64,000 nt of DNA. Source: Parahaliea mediterranea. GTDB lineage: Bacteria > Pseudomonadota > Gammaproteobacteria > Pseudomonadales > Halieaceae. Positions 55,702-64,000 of the stretch are shown here, piece after piece. Every line of letters begins with the position of its first letter. The stretch's first letter is position 1. Below the pieces are notes generated by a model, which was not told the DNA's origin, did not search any database, and saw only the letters and a list, made by a program, of their open reading frames with translations. Made by a program: the position numbers and the translations under genes. The DNA lies in contig NZ_JAFKCZ010000015.1 of NCBI RefSeq assembly GCF_017255185.1, positions 1-64,000 on the forward strand. The letters are read 5' to 3'.

Positions 55702-56993
55702 AGGATGGCGATCACCACCGCGATATTCACCGCGGCCAGCACCGCCGCCACCGGCAGGTAGTCCATGGCCCGCATGCCCAGCAGGTTGAGGCCGGCGAAG
55801 ATGATGCCCGCCTGCAGCAAATCCCCCAGGCGCTGGCCGAAGGGGTCGATCACCGCCCGCGCCTCGTACTTTTCCTGCCGCGACAGGGGCAGGTAAAGCA
55901 TCTGCCGCACGGTATTCTGCAGCGAGTAGTCGAGACTGTTGTCCACGACCTTGAAATAGCGAAACCAGGCCATCACCGGCAGCAGCGCCAGCGCGCTGTA
56001 GCCCAGAAACACCACCACCGGCGTAAACAGCAGCGCCGCGCCAAATCCCGCCACCCGCAGCAGGCGCGACACCAGGAAATACTGAATGAGCACCCCGGAG
56101 AAGTTCACGAAAAAGTAAAAGGTGCTGTAGAAACGGCCGACATAAGTGCCCTTGTCCACCAGAATATCGCCCGCGGCGCTGCCCTGGGCGTAAAGCGCCT
56201 CCAACACCGAGGCGAGCAGGAACTCGCCGGTGGTGTTGACCAGGTTGAGCAGGATAACGAACACCGCCATCAACAGCAGGTAGCGCTTGCCGAGTACCAG
56301 CTGGAATCCGGCCATCAGCGAAGGCTGCGCCACTTCCCCGCTTTCCGGCCGGCCCCGGGCGGATTCGGGTACCGAACGGGTGGCAAAACGCGCCGGCAGT
56401 GACGCCAGTAACAGCGTTACCGCCCCGCAGGTCATGAGGCCGTAGGCGTCCAGGTGATTCACCAGCTCCCGCGACACCGCCGAACCGACCCACGCGCCGA
56501 TGGAGGCCCCCAGGGCCACGATCACAAACAGGCGCTCACCCGCCTCGCGGCTGTACAGCTCCGAGGCAAAGGCCCAGAACTGGGCGATGATCATCACGCT
56601 GTAGGCCCCCAGCCAAACGAAATAGGGCATCGAGACCGGCACCGCGAAAACGCTCCCCAGCACCGCGAAAGCCAACAGGGTCGCCACGCAGATCGCGGTG
56701 ACGATACGCATGAAACGATAGCTGGTGAAGCGGCGGGAGAACTTGCCGTACAGCGGAATGAACACCAGCAGCAGGAGCGCCTGCAGGGCCACCGCGTAAC
56801 TGCGAATCTCCGCGGTGCCCTCGGTGAGGATCAACATCTCCCGGGCGGGCTTGAGCAGGTAGGCGGTCAGCAGGATCAGGAACAGGCTGGCGAACATCGC
56901 CGCGATTCCCGCTCCCTCCCCCGGGCGCAAATCCACGCCCAACAACAGGGTGCGCTTCAACGACCCCCTGATCCCCCCCGCGACCGCGACCAT
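55671..56993 (-). CDS. Npt1/Npt2-family (ATP:ADP antiporter-like) transporter
   Basis: 440 residues, 12 hydrophobic helices, paralogous to the transporter facing it: LTAYLLKPAREMLILTEG, FWAFASELYSREAGERLF and VDNSLDYSLQNTVRQMLYLP correspond block by block. No extra domain. Family members exchange nucleotides in obligate intracellular bacteria; in free-living bacteria the substrate is not established. The two genes converge and overlap by 31 bp. Confidence 0.88.
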   Translation of the reverse strand: MVAVAGGIRGSLKRTLLLGVDLRPGEGAGIAAMFASLFLILLTAYLLKPAREMLILTEGTAEIRSYAVALQALLLLVFIPLYGKFSRRFTSYRFMRIVTAICVATLLAFAVLGSVFAVPVSMPYFVWLGAYSVMIIAQFWAFASELYSREAGERLFVIVALGASIGAWVGSAVSRELVNHLDAYGLMTCGAVTLLLASLPARFATRSVPESARGRPESGEVAQPSLMAGFQLVLGKRYLLLMAVFVILLNLVNTTGEFLLASVLEALYAQGSAAGDILVDKGTYVGRFYSTFYFFVNFSGVLIQYFLVSRLLRVAGFGAALLFTPVVVFLGYSALALLPVMAWFRYFKVVDNSLDYSLQNTVRQMLYLPLSRQEKYEARAVIDPFGQRLGDLLQAGIIFAGLNLLGMRAMDYLPVAAVLAAVNIAVVIAILYQRRKLLTP

Positions 56994-57015
56994 GGCCAGC
57001 CCCGCCCCGGATTAC

Positions 57016-58941
57016 CTACTCGTCGCCCGAACGCACGGCCTCTTTCACGATGAGGTCCCTGCGCTCCAGGATGGCCTCGATCTGGCGCGGGTGGAGGTAG
57101 GGTCGCAACTGCGCGTCGAGTGTATCCGCGGACAGGGCCCGCAGACGATCGAGCAACAGGTCCGACACCATCACATCCACCTTGCGGTATTGCTTGGGAC
57201 GCCGGGCATCAGTGCGGAACGCGCGACTGTGGTCGATGAAACGCAGCATGTAGTCATCCTGGGTCCACAGGATATTGGTGAGGTTGCGGTCGTCGTTGTG
57301 AATCAGGATGTCGAACACAAAGCGCAGGCGGTATTGCTCGTACTGCTTGCAATAGCTGTTGAACGGCAGTTCCCGCGCCAGGCGGTCGCGCTCGTTGATG
57401 GTGTTGTCCGCCCAGTCCGACAGCGCCCCCTCGTCGCCCTCCACCTCGCCGATCACCGCCGTGGGCACCATCTGCAGGCCCAGCATGCGGTCCAGTTTGT
57501 AGGCCGCCACGTCGTAGACGTAGCGGTCGCTGTCGTCGTAGCGCCGTGCGATATAGCGGGCCTTGTCCTGCAAGCCCGGCGCGGAATCTTCGTATTTGAA
57601 GGCGGCAATATTAACCACGCCGCCCCGCTCCTGCCGCACCCGCTTCGGCTTGGTGATGCCGGTGCCAATGGCCTCCACCTCGGTCACCGGCGCCTCGCGC
57701 ATGAACTGCTCCAGCGCCGCATCGCTCATGCCCGACAGTTCCATGGCGAGGTCCCGGGTCTCGGCCACCGGTTGCGAGGGCGCCTCGCCCAGGTAGTGCA
57801 CGCGGCTTTCCCCACCTTCGCTCACCAGGGCGGAGGCCCGGCCCTTGTACACCGCCTTGAGCATCCCGGTATCCAGGCGGATCACCAGCCCGTCCATGCG
57901 CGCTTGCACATCGCCGGTGGTGGGCGTGTGGCCCACCACCAGCTGTTTCGCCCCCACCCGCTTGAGGAAGCGTTCAGTGTTCCACGACTCGGCGTAGGGG
58001 TGGCACAGGGCGCTGCCCCGGTACCAGTTGAGGCTGTCGTCGCTGAACAGGAAGGCGGTCTGCAGATCGAACACCCGCTGCAGCGGGTCAAACCACGCCG
58101 CGCGCACCCCCGGGTTGTCCGCCGCGAAGTCCTCGGCGCGGGCGTTGAGGAATTGCAGGCGGTCGTGGTAGCCGACAAACCAGGGCATGACCCCCGCCTC
58201 CCGCAGTTGCGCCATGCTGTCGAGGAATGCGCGCAGCTCCTCCCCCATGGTCTCGTTCAACTCCGCCAGGCTGCGCTCGGCCGGGTCGCGGGCAATACCG
58301 CCATGCATGTAGACCTTGTCGTTGACGCGTATGACAAAGGACTGGCGCAGCAGCCAGTCGCCGATCTCACCGCCGGGAGAAAAAGCCTTGCGCAGGGCGA
58401 CGAAGCCCGGCGGATACTGACGCTCAAAAGTCTCGCGGACCGCCGCCTCTTCACCGTCGGCGTGAACCCGCCGGTAGTCCCGCCACAGGGCCTCGCGCTC
58501 CGCCGGGTTCTCGTCGGGGGCAAAGGCGGCAAACTCCGCGGGGGACACGTAGCGCAGGTCCCCGGTCATCACCATCACCTCGTGATTGCCCAGGGTCATG
58601 TGCACCGCCCCGCCGGCGGCCTCCGCCTGGCGCTGCAGCTTCATCATCAGCTCGACCACCTTGCGCGAGCCCGGGCCGCGGTCGACCAGGTCCCCAACGG
58701 ACACCAGGTGGGTTGCGCCCGCGGCCCAGTCGAGGGCGTCGTCGACCACCCCCAGCTGCCGCAGCAGGGCGGTCCAGTCCTCATAGGCGCCGTGTACATC
58801 GGCAAAGGCCACCACCCGGCTGTCGGTATCGAACGCGTAGGGCGACGCCGCAGCTGCCGGCGCCACCAGCCGGGGCAGGACGAAGGCTATCAACATGCCC
58901 AGCAACGCACCGTTCAGGAGGACTTTGCCTAGTTTGCGCAT
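57016..58941 (-). CDS. Exported Shewanella-like protein phosphatase fused to a kinase-like domain
   Basis: 641 residues with an N-terminal signal peptide or anchor (LLNGALLGMLIAFVLPRLV, cleavable near APAAAAS). Residues ~40-390 are a PPP/Shewanella-like phosphatase: D48 and H50 (FADVHG), D84 (GDLVDRG), N119-H120 (LGNHE), H213 (MHGG) and H338 (VVGHTP). Residues ~425-600 look like an atypical HipA/FAM20/PI3K-type kinase: K449 in IAAFKYED, catalytic D551 and N556 in HNDDRNLTNIL, and metal D570 in RFIDHSRAF. Predicted periplasmic or lumen-facing. It lies 22 bases before the transporter gene in the same direction. Confidence 0.85.
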   Translation of the reverse strand: MRKLGKVLLNGALLGMLIAFVLPRLVAPAAAASPYAFDTDSRVVAFADVHGAYEDWTALLRQLGVVDDALDWAAGATHLVSVGDLVDRGPGSRKVVELMMKLQRQAEAAGGAVHMTLGNHEVMVMTGDLRYVSPAEFAAFAPDENPAEREALWRDYRRVHADGEEAAVRETFERQYPPGFVALRKAFSPGGEIGDWLLRQSFVIRVNDKVYMHGGIARDPAERSLAELNETMGEELRAFLDSMAQLREAGVMPWFVGYHDRLQFLNARAEDFAADNPGVRAAWFDPLQRVFDLQTAFLFSDDSLNWYRGSALCHPYAESWNTERFLKRVGAKQLVVGHTPTTGDVQARMDGLVIRLDTGMLKAVYKGRASALVSEGGESRVHYLGEAPSQPVAETRDLAMELSGMSDAALEQFMREAPVTEVEAIGTGITKPKRVRQERGGVVNIAAFKYEDSAPGLQDKARYIARRYDDSDRYVYDVAAYKLDRMLGLQMVPTAVIGEVEGDEGALSDWADNTINERDRLARELPFNSYCKQYEQYRLRFVFDILIHNDDRNLTNILWTQDDYMLRFIDHSRAFRTDARRPKQYRKVDVMVSDLLLDRLRALSADTLDAQLRPYLHPRQIEAILERRDLIVKEAVRSGDE

Positions 58942-59059
58942 GTGCGGTCTCGCATTTGCCGGTGACAGGGCTGAGTCTAGACGAGTTTCCCCGCCACTGC
59001 CCGGGAGCCCGGCGATTGCGGTAAACTTGCCGCTCCCGTTTCAGCCTGGAATACCCGCC

Positions 59060-60394
59060 GTGTTTGATACCATCTCCCTGGACCGCCGCCTTCACCTTGC
59101 CCTGGAGGCCATGGACCTGCAGCGCGCCACGGCGGTGCAGGAGCAGGTGCTCCCCCGCGCCCTGGCCGGCGCCGACCTCAAGGTCTCGGCGGAAACCGGC
59201 AGCGGCAAGACCCTGGCCTACCTGATACCCGCCGTGCAGCGCCTGCTGGAGGGCGGCGCGCGGCGCAACGCGGGTACCCTGGTCCTGGTCCTGGTGCCCA
59301 CCCGCGAACTGGCCCGGCAGGTCTTGCGGGAGTGCCGCCGACTGATCGACAAATCCCCCCTGGAGGCCGCGGCGCTCACCGGCGGCGCCGACTTCAAGTA
59401 CCAGAAATCGGTGCTGCGAAAAAACCCGGAACTGCTGGTGGCCACTCCCGGCCGCCTGCTGGAGCACTGCGAGAAGGGCAGCGCGGACCTGGCCTCGCTC
59501 GAGGTCCTGGTACTGGACGAGGCGGACCGCATGCTGGACATGGGCTTTCGCGAGGACGTGTTGAAGATCGGCGGGTATTGCGCCCCGGAGCGCCAGACCC
59601 TGCTGCTGTCCGCGACCCTGCGGGTGAAAGGCATGAGCGATCTCACCAGCACCCTGTTGCGCGACCCGGAGGCCATCGCCATCGGCGAGGTGCGCCAGGC
59701 CCACGGCAACATCCACCACCAGCGCATCCTGGCGGACGGTGTGGAGCACAAAAACAAACTGCTACTGGCCCTGCTCGAGGACGCCAGGGGGCGGCGCAGC
59801 CTGGTGTTCGCCAACAAGCGCAGCACCGTGGACCGCCTCACCGGCCTGCTCGGGCACCACGGCATCCGCTGCGACAGCCTGCACGGCGAGATGAGCACGG
59901 AGGAGCGCAAGCGGGTCGTGGCGGCGTTCCGCGAGGGCAAGATCGACGTGCTCTGCGCCTCCGACCTCGCCGCCCGCGGCCTCGATGTGCCGGACATCGA
60001 CACGGTGATCAACTACGACCTGCCCCACAGCGGCGACGACTACCTGCACCGCAGCGGCCGCACGGCCCGCGCCGGCGCCAGCGGCACCGCGATTTCCCTG
60101 GTGGACGCCGGCCAGTGGAACCTGATGGCCAGTATCCAGCGCTACCTCAAAACCGAGTTCGAGGCGCGCGCCCTGCCGGGGCTCAAGGCGAAGTACAGCG
60201 GGCCGAAGAAGATCAAGGGCTCTGGCAAGGCCGCCGGCAGCAAGAAGAAGAAACCGTCCGGGGCCAAGGCCAAGCAGCGCGCGCGCGACACCAAAAACAA
60301 GGGCAAACCGAAACGCAAGGACTCTGCCGAGAGCGCGACACGGACCCCGGTCAATGACGGCACCGGGCCGCTGATGAAAAAGCGGCGGAGCTGA
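59060..60394 (+). CDS. DEAD-box RNA helicase
   Basis: 444 residues. Q motif region (ATAVQEQVLPRAL), Walker A AETGSGKT, PTRELARQ, DEAD in VLDEADRMLDMG, SAT, then the second domain with GEMSTEERKRVV and HRSGRTARA. The C-terminal ~80 residues are Lys-rich and disordered (KGSGKAAGSKKKK), an RNA-binding tail as in RhlE/SrmB-type helicases of ribosome assembly or cold response. The GTG at 59060 starts the family homology; the frame is open upstream without it. Confidence 0.94.
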   Translation: MFDTISLDRRLHLALEAMDLQRATAVQEQVLPRALAGADLKVSAETGSGKTLAYLIPAVQRLLEGGARRNAGTLVLVLVPTRELARQVLRECRRLIDKSPLEAAALTGGADFKYQKSVLRKNPELLVATPGRLLEHCEKGSADLASLEVLVLDEADRMLDMGFREDVLKIGGYCAPERQTLLLSATLRVKGMSDLTSTLLRDPEAIAIGEVRQAHGNIHHQRILADGVEHKNKLLLALLEDARGRRSLVFANKRSTVDRLTGLLGHHGIRCDSLHGEMSTEERKRVVAAFREGKIDVLCASDLAARGLDVPDIDTVINYDLPHSGDDYLHRSGRTARAGASGTAISLVDAGQWNLMASIQRYLKTEFEARALPGLKAKYSGPKKIKGSGKAAGSKKKKPSGAKAKQRARDTKNKGKPKRKDSAESATRTPVNDGTGPLMKKRRS

Positions 60395-60419
60395 CTGTCA
60401 CGCCCCGCCGCCGCAGCGC

Positions 60420-62471
60420 CTAGTCGCCGGACTCCGGGGCGTAACGCCCGAACCACTCCAGAATCGCCGCCACCTTGCCAATCAACTGGCTCGGCCGCTT
60501 GTAGATGCTGTGGGAGGCGCCAGGCATGCGCACCATGGCGGTATCGACCCCGCGCAGTTTCAATGCCTGGTAGTACTGCTCAGTCTCCGGCATCGGCGTG
60601 CGCAGGTCGGCCTCGCCGGTCAGCAGCATGGTCGGGGTCGTCACATTGCCCACCTTCGACAGCGGCGAGCGCTCCCAGTAGGCCATGGGCGTCTCCCAGG
60701 GCATCTTGTCGAACCAGTATTTGGTGAAGAATGGCGACATATCGGCGGTGAGCACGAAACTGGTCCAGTTGATCACCGGTTTGGCCACCACCGCGGCGCG
60801 GAAGCGGTCGGTGTTGCCGACAATCCAGGCGGTGAGCAGACCACCGCCGGAGCCGCCGGTGACGTAGAGCTGCGCCGGGTCGACGTAGCCTTGCTCGATC
60901 ACCGCGTCCACCGCGGACATCAGGTCGTCGTAGTCCTGGCTGGGGTAGTTGTGGTGAATCAGGTTGCCAAAGTCCTCGCCATAACTGGTGCTGCCCCGGG
61001 GATTAACGTAGAGCACGACATAACCGGCCGCGGCATAGAGCTGGACCTCCGCGGCGAAGTGCGGGCCGTAGGCGGCGAAGGGACCGCCGTGAATCTCCAG
61101 GATCAGGGGGTAGCGCTGGTCGGGATCGAAACCCGGGGGCCTGGCGACCCAGGCCTGGATGTCGCGGCCGTCGTGACTGGACTTCAGCCATAACTCCTCC
61201 ACCTCGGCCAGGTCCCGGTACTCGAGCAAACTGGCGTTGAGGTGGGTCAGCTGGCGGTTTTTGCCGCGCTCGCCCACGGAGATGTCCGCCGGCGACGCCG
61301 GCGTGCCCGACGTGAAGGCGTAGACACCGTCGCCGCCCACGGCGAAATCCGCCCCGGTGTAGGGCCGCCCGAGGGATTTGCCCCCCAGGTTGCGGGCGAG
61401 AATGTCCATGTCGCCATCGAGATCGACAGCCGCCAGCACCGTGGCGCCCTTGTCGTCGTACTGGAACAGGATTCGGCGACCGTCCGCCGACCACTGCGGG
61501 TCACCGACACTGCGATCCAGATCGGCGAGCAACTCGCGCCGGTCGCCGCCATCGCTGCCCATGACGTAGAGGCGATTGCGGTGGTAGCCCATGCGACGGT
61601 CGTCCCATCCGACATAGGCGATGCGCTTGCCGTCGGGGGACACCGCCAGGTCGCCGTCGGGGCCCCGGCGATCGGCCAGGGTGGTGAACTCGCCGCTGGC
61701 CAGGTCGACCCGGTAGATATCGGTATTGGCGACATCCAGGGCCCAGTCCGGGTTGCGGTTGGCCGAGACGTACAACGCCTTGCCGTCGGCGGACCAGGCG
61801 ATACTGCCGTCGTGGTGGAAATCCCCCGAGGTGACCTGGCGGGGGCTGCCCCCATCCGCGGGAATGACGAAGACCTGGCTATAGCCGTGGGGTTTGTCAC
61901 CGCTGCCGTCGTGGCGGTACACCGCGCGGTCCACCACCACCGGTGGCGGGGCCCAGTCGGCGCCCTCGGGCTTTCTTGGCAGTTGCCCCATGGTCGGAGG
62001 GTCCGTGGGCACGCGCATGGCGAAGGCCAGCCACTCGCCGTCCGGGGACCAGGCCAGGTTCTTGGGCTTCTCCGGCAGCCGGGTCAGCTGCGCCACCCGG
62101 GGGCTGTCCAGCCAGGCGACAAACAGCTGCGAGCCCACATCGTCCTTGTGGACATACGCGACCCGCGAATCATCGGCGGACAGCACCGGACCGCTGATAT
62201 TATTGGGGCCGGTGGTGATCGGGCGCTGCTCGCCGGTACCCAGGTCCACCAGCCACAAATTGGCCCGCGACTTGTCCTTCATGATGTCCATGTCGTGGCG
62301 CAGGTACAGCACCTGCTCGCCCTCGCTATCGACCAGCGGGTCGCTGGCGTAGCGCAACTGGAACACGTCTTCCAGTGAAAATTTCGGCGCGGCCAGGGCG
62401 CCGGCCGCAAAGCCCAGGGACAGCGCCGCCGCCAGGCACTGGGTGAATCTAATCCGACCGAGTCTGTTCAT
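60420..62471 (-). CDS. Exported S9-family prolyl oligopeptidase/acylaminoacyl-peptidase
   Basis: 683 residues. Signal peptide (MNRLGRIRFTQCLAAALSLG, cleaved near GALAA), a TolB/WD40-like beta-propeller (~30-420) with repeated WSPDGEWLAF, YVSANRNPDW and VSPDGKRIAY blades, and an alpha/beta-hydrolase domain with catalytic S541 (GGSGGG), D622 (GEADLRTP) and H654 (GASHSIY). Degrades peptides in the periplasm. The ATG at 62471 follows GGGGGGAAGGA. Confidence 0.95.
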   Translation of the reverse strand: MNRLGRIRFTQCLAAALSLGFAAGALAAPKFSLEDVFQLRYASDPLVDSEGEQVLYLRHDMDIMKDKSRANLWLVDLGTGEQRPITTGPNNISGPVLSADDSRVAYVHKDDVGSQLFVAWLDSPRVAQLTRLPEKPKNLAWSPDGEWLAFAMRVPTDPPTMGQLPRKPEGADWAPPPVVVDRAVYRHDGSGDKPHGYSQVFVIPADGGSPRQVTSGDFHHDGSIAWSADGKALYVSANRNPDWALDVANTDIYRVDLASGEFTTLADRRGPDGDLAVSPDGKRIAYVGWDDRRMGYHRNRLYVMGSDGGDRRELLADLDRSVGDPQWSADGRRILFQYDDKGATVLAAVDLDGDMDILARNLGGKSLGRPYTGADFAVGGDGVYAFTSGTPASPADISVGERGKNRQLTHLNASLLEYRDLAEVEELWLKSSHDGRDIQAWVARPPGFDPDQRYPLILEIHGGPFAAYGPHFAAEVQLYAAAGYVVLYVNPRGSTSYGEDFGNLIHHNYPSQDYDDLMSAVDAVIEQGYVDPAQLYVTGGSGGGLLTAWIVGNTDRFRAAVVAKPVINWTSFVLTADMSPFFTKYWFDKMPWETPMAYWERSPLSKVGNVTTPTMLLTGEADLRTPMPETEQYYQALKLRGVDTAMVRMPGASHSIYKRPSQLIGKVAAILEWFGRYAPESGD

Positions 62472-62533
62472 TCCTTCCCCCCGTGTATATCAGTTACCAT
62501 GGGCTCCCGCTTTACCAATACGCTGTCACCGCC

Positions 62534-64000
62534 ATGTCCAATCCCCTGCTGGAAGATCACCACCTGCCGCCCCTGTCGCGCATTCGCGCGGAACACGTGG
62601 AGCCGGCGGTAAGCCACCTAATCGAGCGCAACCGGGCCGCGATAGACGACCTGCTGGACAGCTCGGATAGCTACAGCTGGGAACAGACGCTACAACCCAT
62701 AGAAGACCTGGAGGACGACCTGGAGCGCTGCTGGGCACCGGTGTCGCATCTCAACGGCGTAATGAATTCGGAAGCCCTGCGGGAAGCCTATAACCGCTGC
62801 CTCCCGATGCTGTCCGAGTATAGCACCTGGATGGGCCAGCACCCTGCCCTGTACGGGGCATACCGGCAAATCGCCGACGGCGCCGAATACGCCCGCCTGG
62901 ACGGCGCCCGGCGCAAGGCGATCGACAACGCCCTGCGCGATTTCCGCCTGGCGGGGGTCGCCCTGCCACCGGAGCAGCAACGCCGCTACGGGGAAATTCA
63001 GCGCCGGCTGTCGGAGCTGGGCAGCAAATTCAGTGAAAACGTGCTGGACGCCACCCACGCCTGGACCCGGGAGGCCAGCGAGGAAGAGCTGGCGGGGCTG
63101 CCGCCAACCGCCCTGGCCAGCGCGCGGCAGGCCGCTTCGCGGGTGGGCCGGGAAGGCTACCTGCTCACCCTGGAAATGCCCTCGGTGCTGCCGGTGCTGA
63201 CTTACTGCGACAACGCCGCCCTGCGCGAGGAGGTCTACACCGCCAACGTCACCCGGGCTTCCGGCGAGGGCCCCCACGGGGGCCAGTGGGACAACTCGGC
63301 GCTGATCGGCGAGATCCTCGACCTGCGCCTGGAACTGGCGCGCCTGCTGGGCTTCGACAACTACGCCGAACTGTCCCTGGCCACCAAGATGGCCGAGAGC
63401 CCGCGGCAGGTTATCGACTTCCTCGAACAGCTGGCGCAGCGCTCCCGGCCCCAGGCACAGCGGGAATGGCGCGAGCTGGGCGAATTCGCCCGCGAGCAAT
63501 ACGGCGTGCAACAGCTGAACGCCTGGGACGTGGCCTACTACGGCGAGAAGCTCAAGCAGGCCCGCTACCGCGTGTCACAGGAGGAGATCCGCCCCTACCT
63601 GCCGGTGGACCGGGTGCTGTCGGGCCTGTTCCAACTGGTCGAGCGGCTGTACCAGGTGGAAGTCCGCGAGCTTGGGGACTTCGACCGCTACCACGATGAT
63701 CTGCGCCTGTTCGAGGTGCGCCAAGAGGGCGCGGCCATCGCCCAGTTCTATCTGGATATCTACGCCCGGGCGGACAAGCGCGGCGGCGCCTGGATGGCCG
63801 ATTGCCGGGTGCGGCGCCAGCGCAAGGACGGCCTGCAGTTGCCGGTGGCCTTCCTGGTGTGCAATTTCACCCCCCCGGTGGGGGACGCCCCCTCCCTGCT
63901 CACCGAGCAGGAGCTCACCACCTTGTTCCACGAGTTCGGCCACGGGCTACACCATATGCTGACCCGGCAGCACGTGGCCGCGGTGTCCGGCATCAACGGC
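62534..64000 (+). CDS. prlC: M3-family oligopeptidase A, 3'-truncated by the window end
   Basis: The first 489 codons are in the window and remain open. From MSNPLLEDHHLPPLSRI the N-terminal region and the later segment FDNYAELSLATKMAESP match oligopeptidase A; the zinc motif HEFGH is at about 63931-63945 (LTTLFHEFGHGLHHML). Cytoplasmic metallopeptidase clearing signal peptides and short peptides. The rest of the gene (about 190 codons expected) lies to the right. Confidence 0.95.
   Translation, partial: MSNPLLEDHHLPPLSRIRAEHVEPAVSHLIERNRAAIDDLLDSSDSYSWEQTLQPIEDLEDDLERCWAPVSHLNGVMNSEALREAYNRCLPMLSEYSTWMGQHPALYGAYRQIADGAEYARLDGARRKAIDNALRDFRLAGVALPPEQQRRYGEIQRRLSELGSKFSENVLDATHAWTREASEEELAGLPPTALASARQAASRVGREGYLLTLEMPSVLPVLTYCDNAALREEVYTANVTRASGEGPHGGQWDNSALIGEILDLRLELARLLGFDNYAELSLATKMAESPRQVIDFLEQLAQRSRPQAQREWRELGEFAREQYGVQQLNAWDVAYYGEKLKQARYRVSQEEIRPYLPVDRVLSGLFQLVERLYQVEVRELGDFDRYHDDLRLFEVRQEGAAIAQFYLDIYARADKRGGAWMADCRVRRQRKDGLQLPVAFLVCNFTPPVGDAPSLLTEQELTTLFHEFGHGLHHMLTRQHVAAVSGING

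Noticed and set aside
54190-56493. 767-codon open frame on the minus strand across both transporter genes
   Set aside because: Composition is Gly/Gln/Ala-rich, without domains, and both real genes have clear family motifs.

Overview
The window is 64 kb of GC-rich, densely coded chromosome. Gene content and order point to a free-living, probably marine gammaproteobacterium: dapD-yffB-dapE, dapA-bamC, rsmJ, arsC-wrbA-DUF2069-sppA, a TonB-dependent receptor, paired RND pumps and a membrane-bound pyrophosphatase. The Halieaceae/Cellvibrionales group would fit, but that placement is inferred from gene content only. I see 54 credible protein genes, no rRNA or tRNA, no CRISPR array, no prophage and no intact transposase.

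Layout. 0-0.7 kb: a 7-copy array of a 70-bp palindromic repeat in front of a pyrophosphatase gene (hppA). 2.8-4.4 kb: a degenerate class III cyclase-domain protein, a repeat-filled gap and a MAPEG protein. 4.5-16 kb: housekeeping genes, including lysine/diaminopimelate synthesis (dapD, dapE, dapA), bamC and rsmJ. Within this stretch sits a two-gene unit pairing a cyclase-like protein with an HD phosphodiesterase-like protein. 16.3-20.4 kb: a DUF3806 protein and a complete Mla/MCE-type lipid ABC transporter operon. 20.5-25.2 kb: an SDR enzyme, a gap of decayed repeats, a TonB-dependent receptor and its TetR-type regulator. 25.4-31.2 kb: an acyl-CoA catabolic block (DUF35 protein, thiolase-like enzyme, CitE-like lyase, MaoC hydratase, NUDIX) with a Tat-exported flavoprotein and its cytochrome c. 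31.5-42.8 kb: two RND pump modules separated by an MscS channel and followed by a membrane-anchored AraC regulator. 42.9-49.6 kb: an exported SurE-like phosphatase with a lipoprotein, the arsC-wrbA-DUF2069-sppA operon, yihY and a lipoprotein thioredoxin. 49.6-51.3 kb: a gene-poor island holding at least five kinds of repeat and a possible small RNA. 51.3-64 kb: cysK, an acetyltransferase, a quinone reductase, two convergent nucleotide-transporter-family genes, an exported phosphatase-kinase fusion, a DEAD-box helicase, an S9 peptidase and the start of an M3 oligopeptidase cut by the window end.

The least ordinary items are: (i) the exported protein at 57.0-58.9 kb joining a Shewanella-like protein phosphatase to a HipA/FAM20/PI3K-type kinase-like domain; (ii) the abutting cyclase-like and class I phosphodiesterase-like genes at 9.6-11.8 kb; (iii) a nucleotide-transporter-family protein ending in a cadherin-like domain; (iv) a ~320-360 bp dispersed repeat in two inverted copies whose arms show paired, structure-preserving changes; (v) the repeat island at 50 kb. 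Assignments rest on reading translated sequence and motifs. No database search was run.
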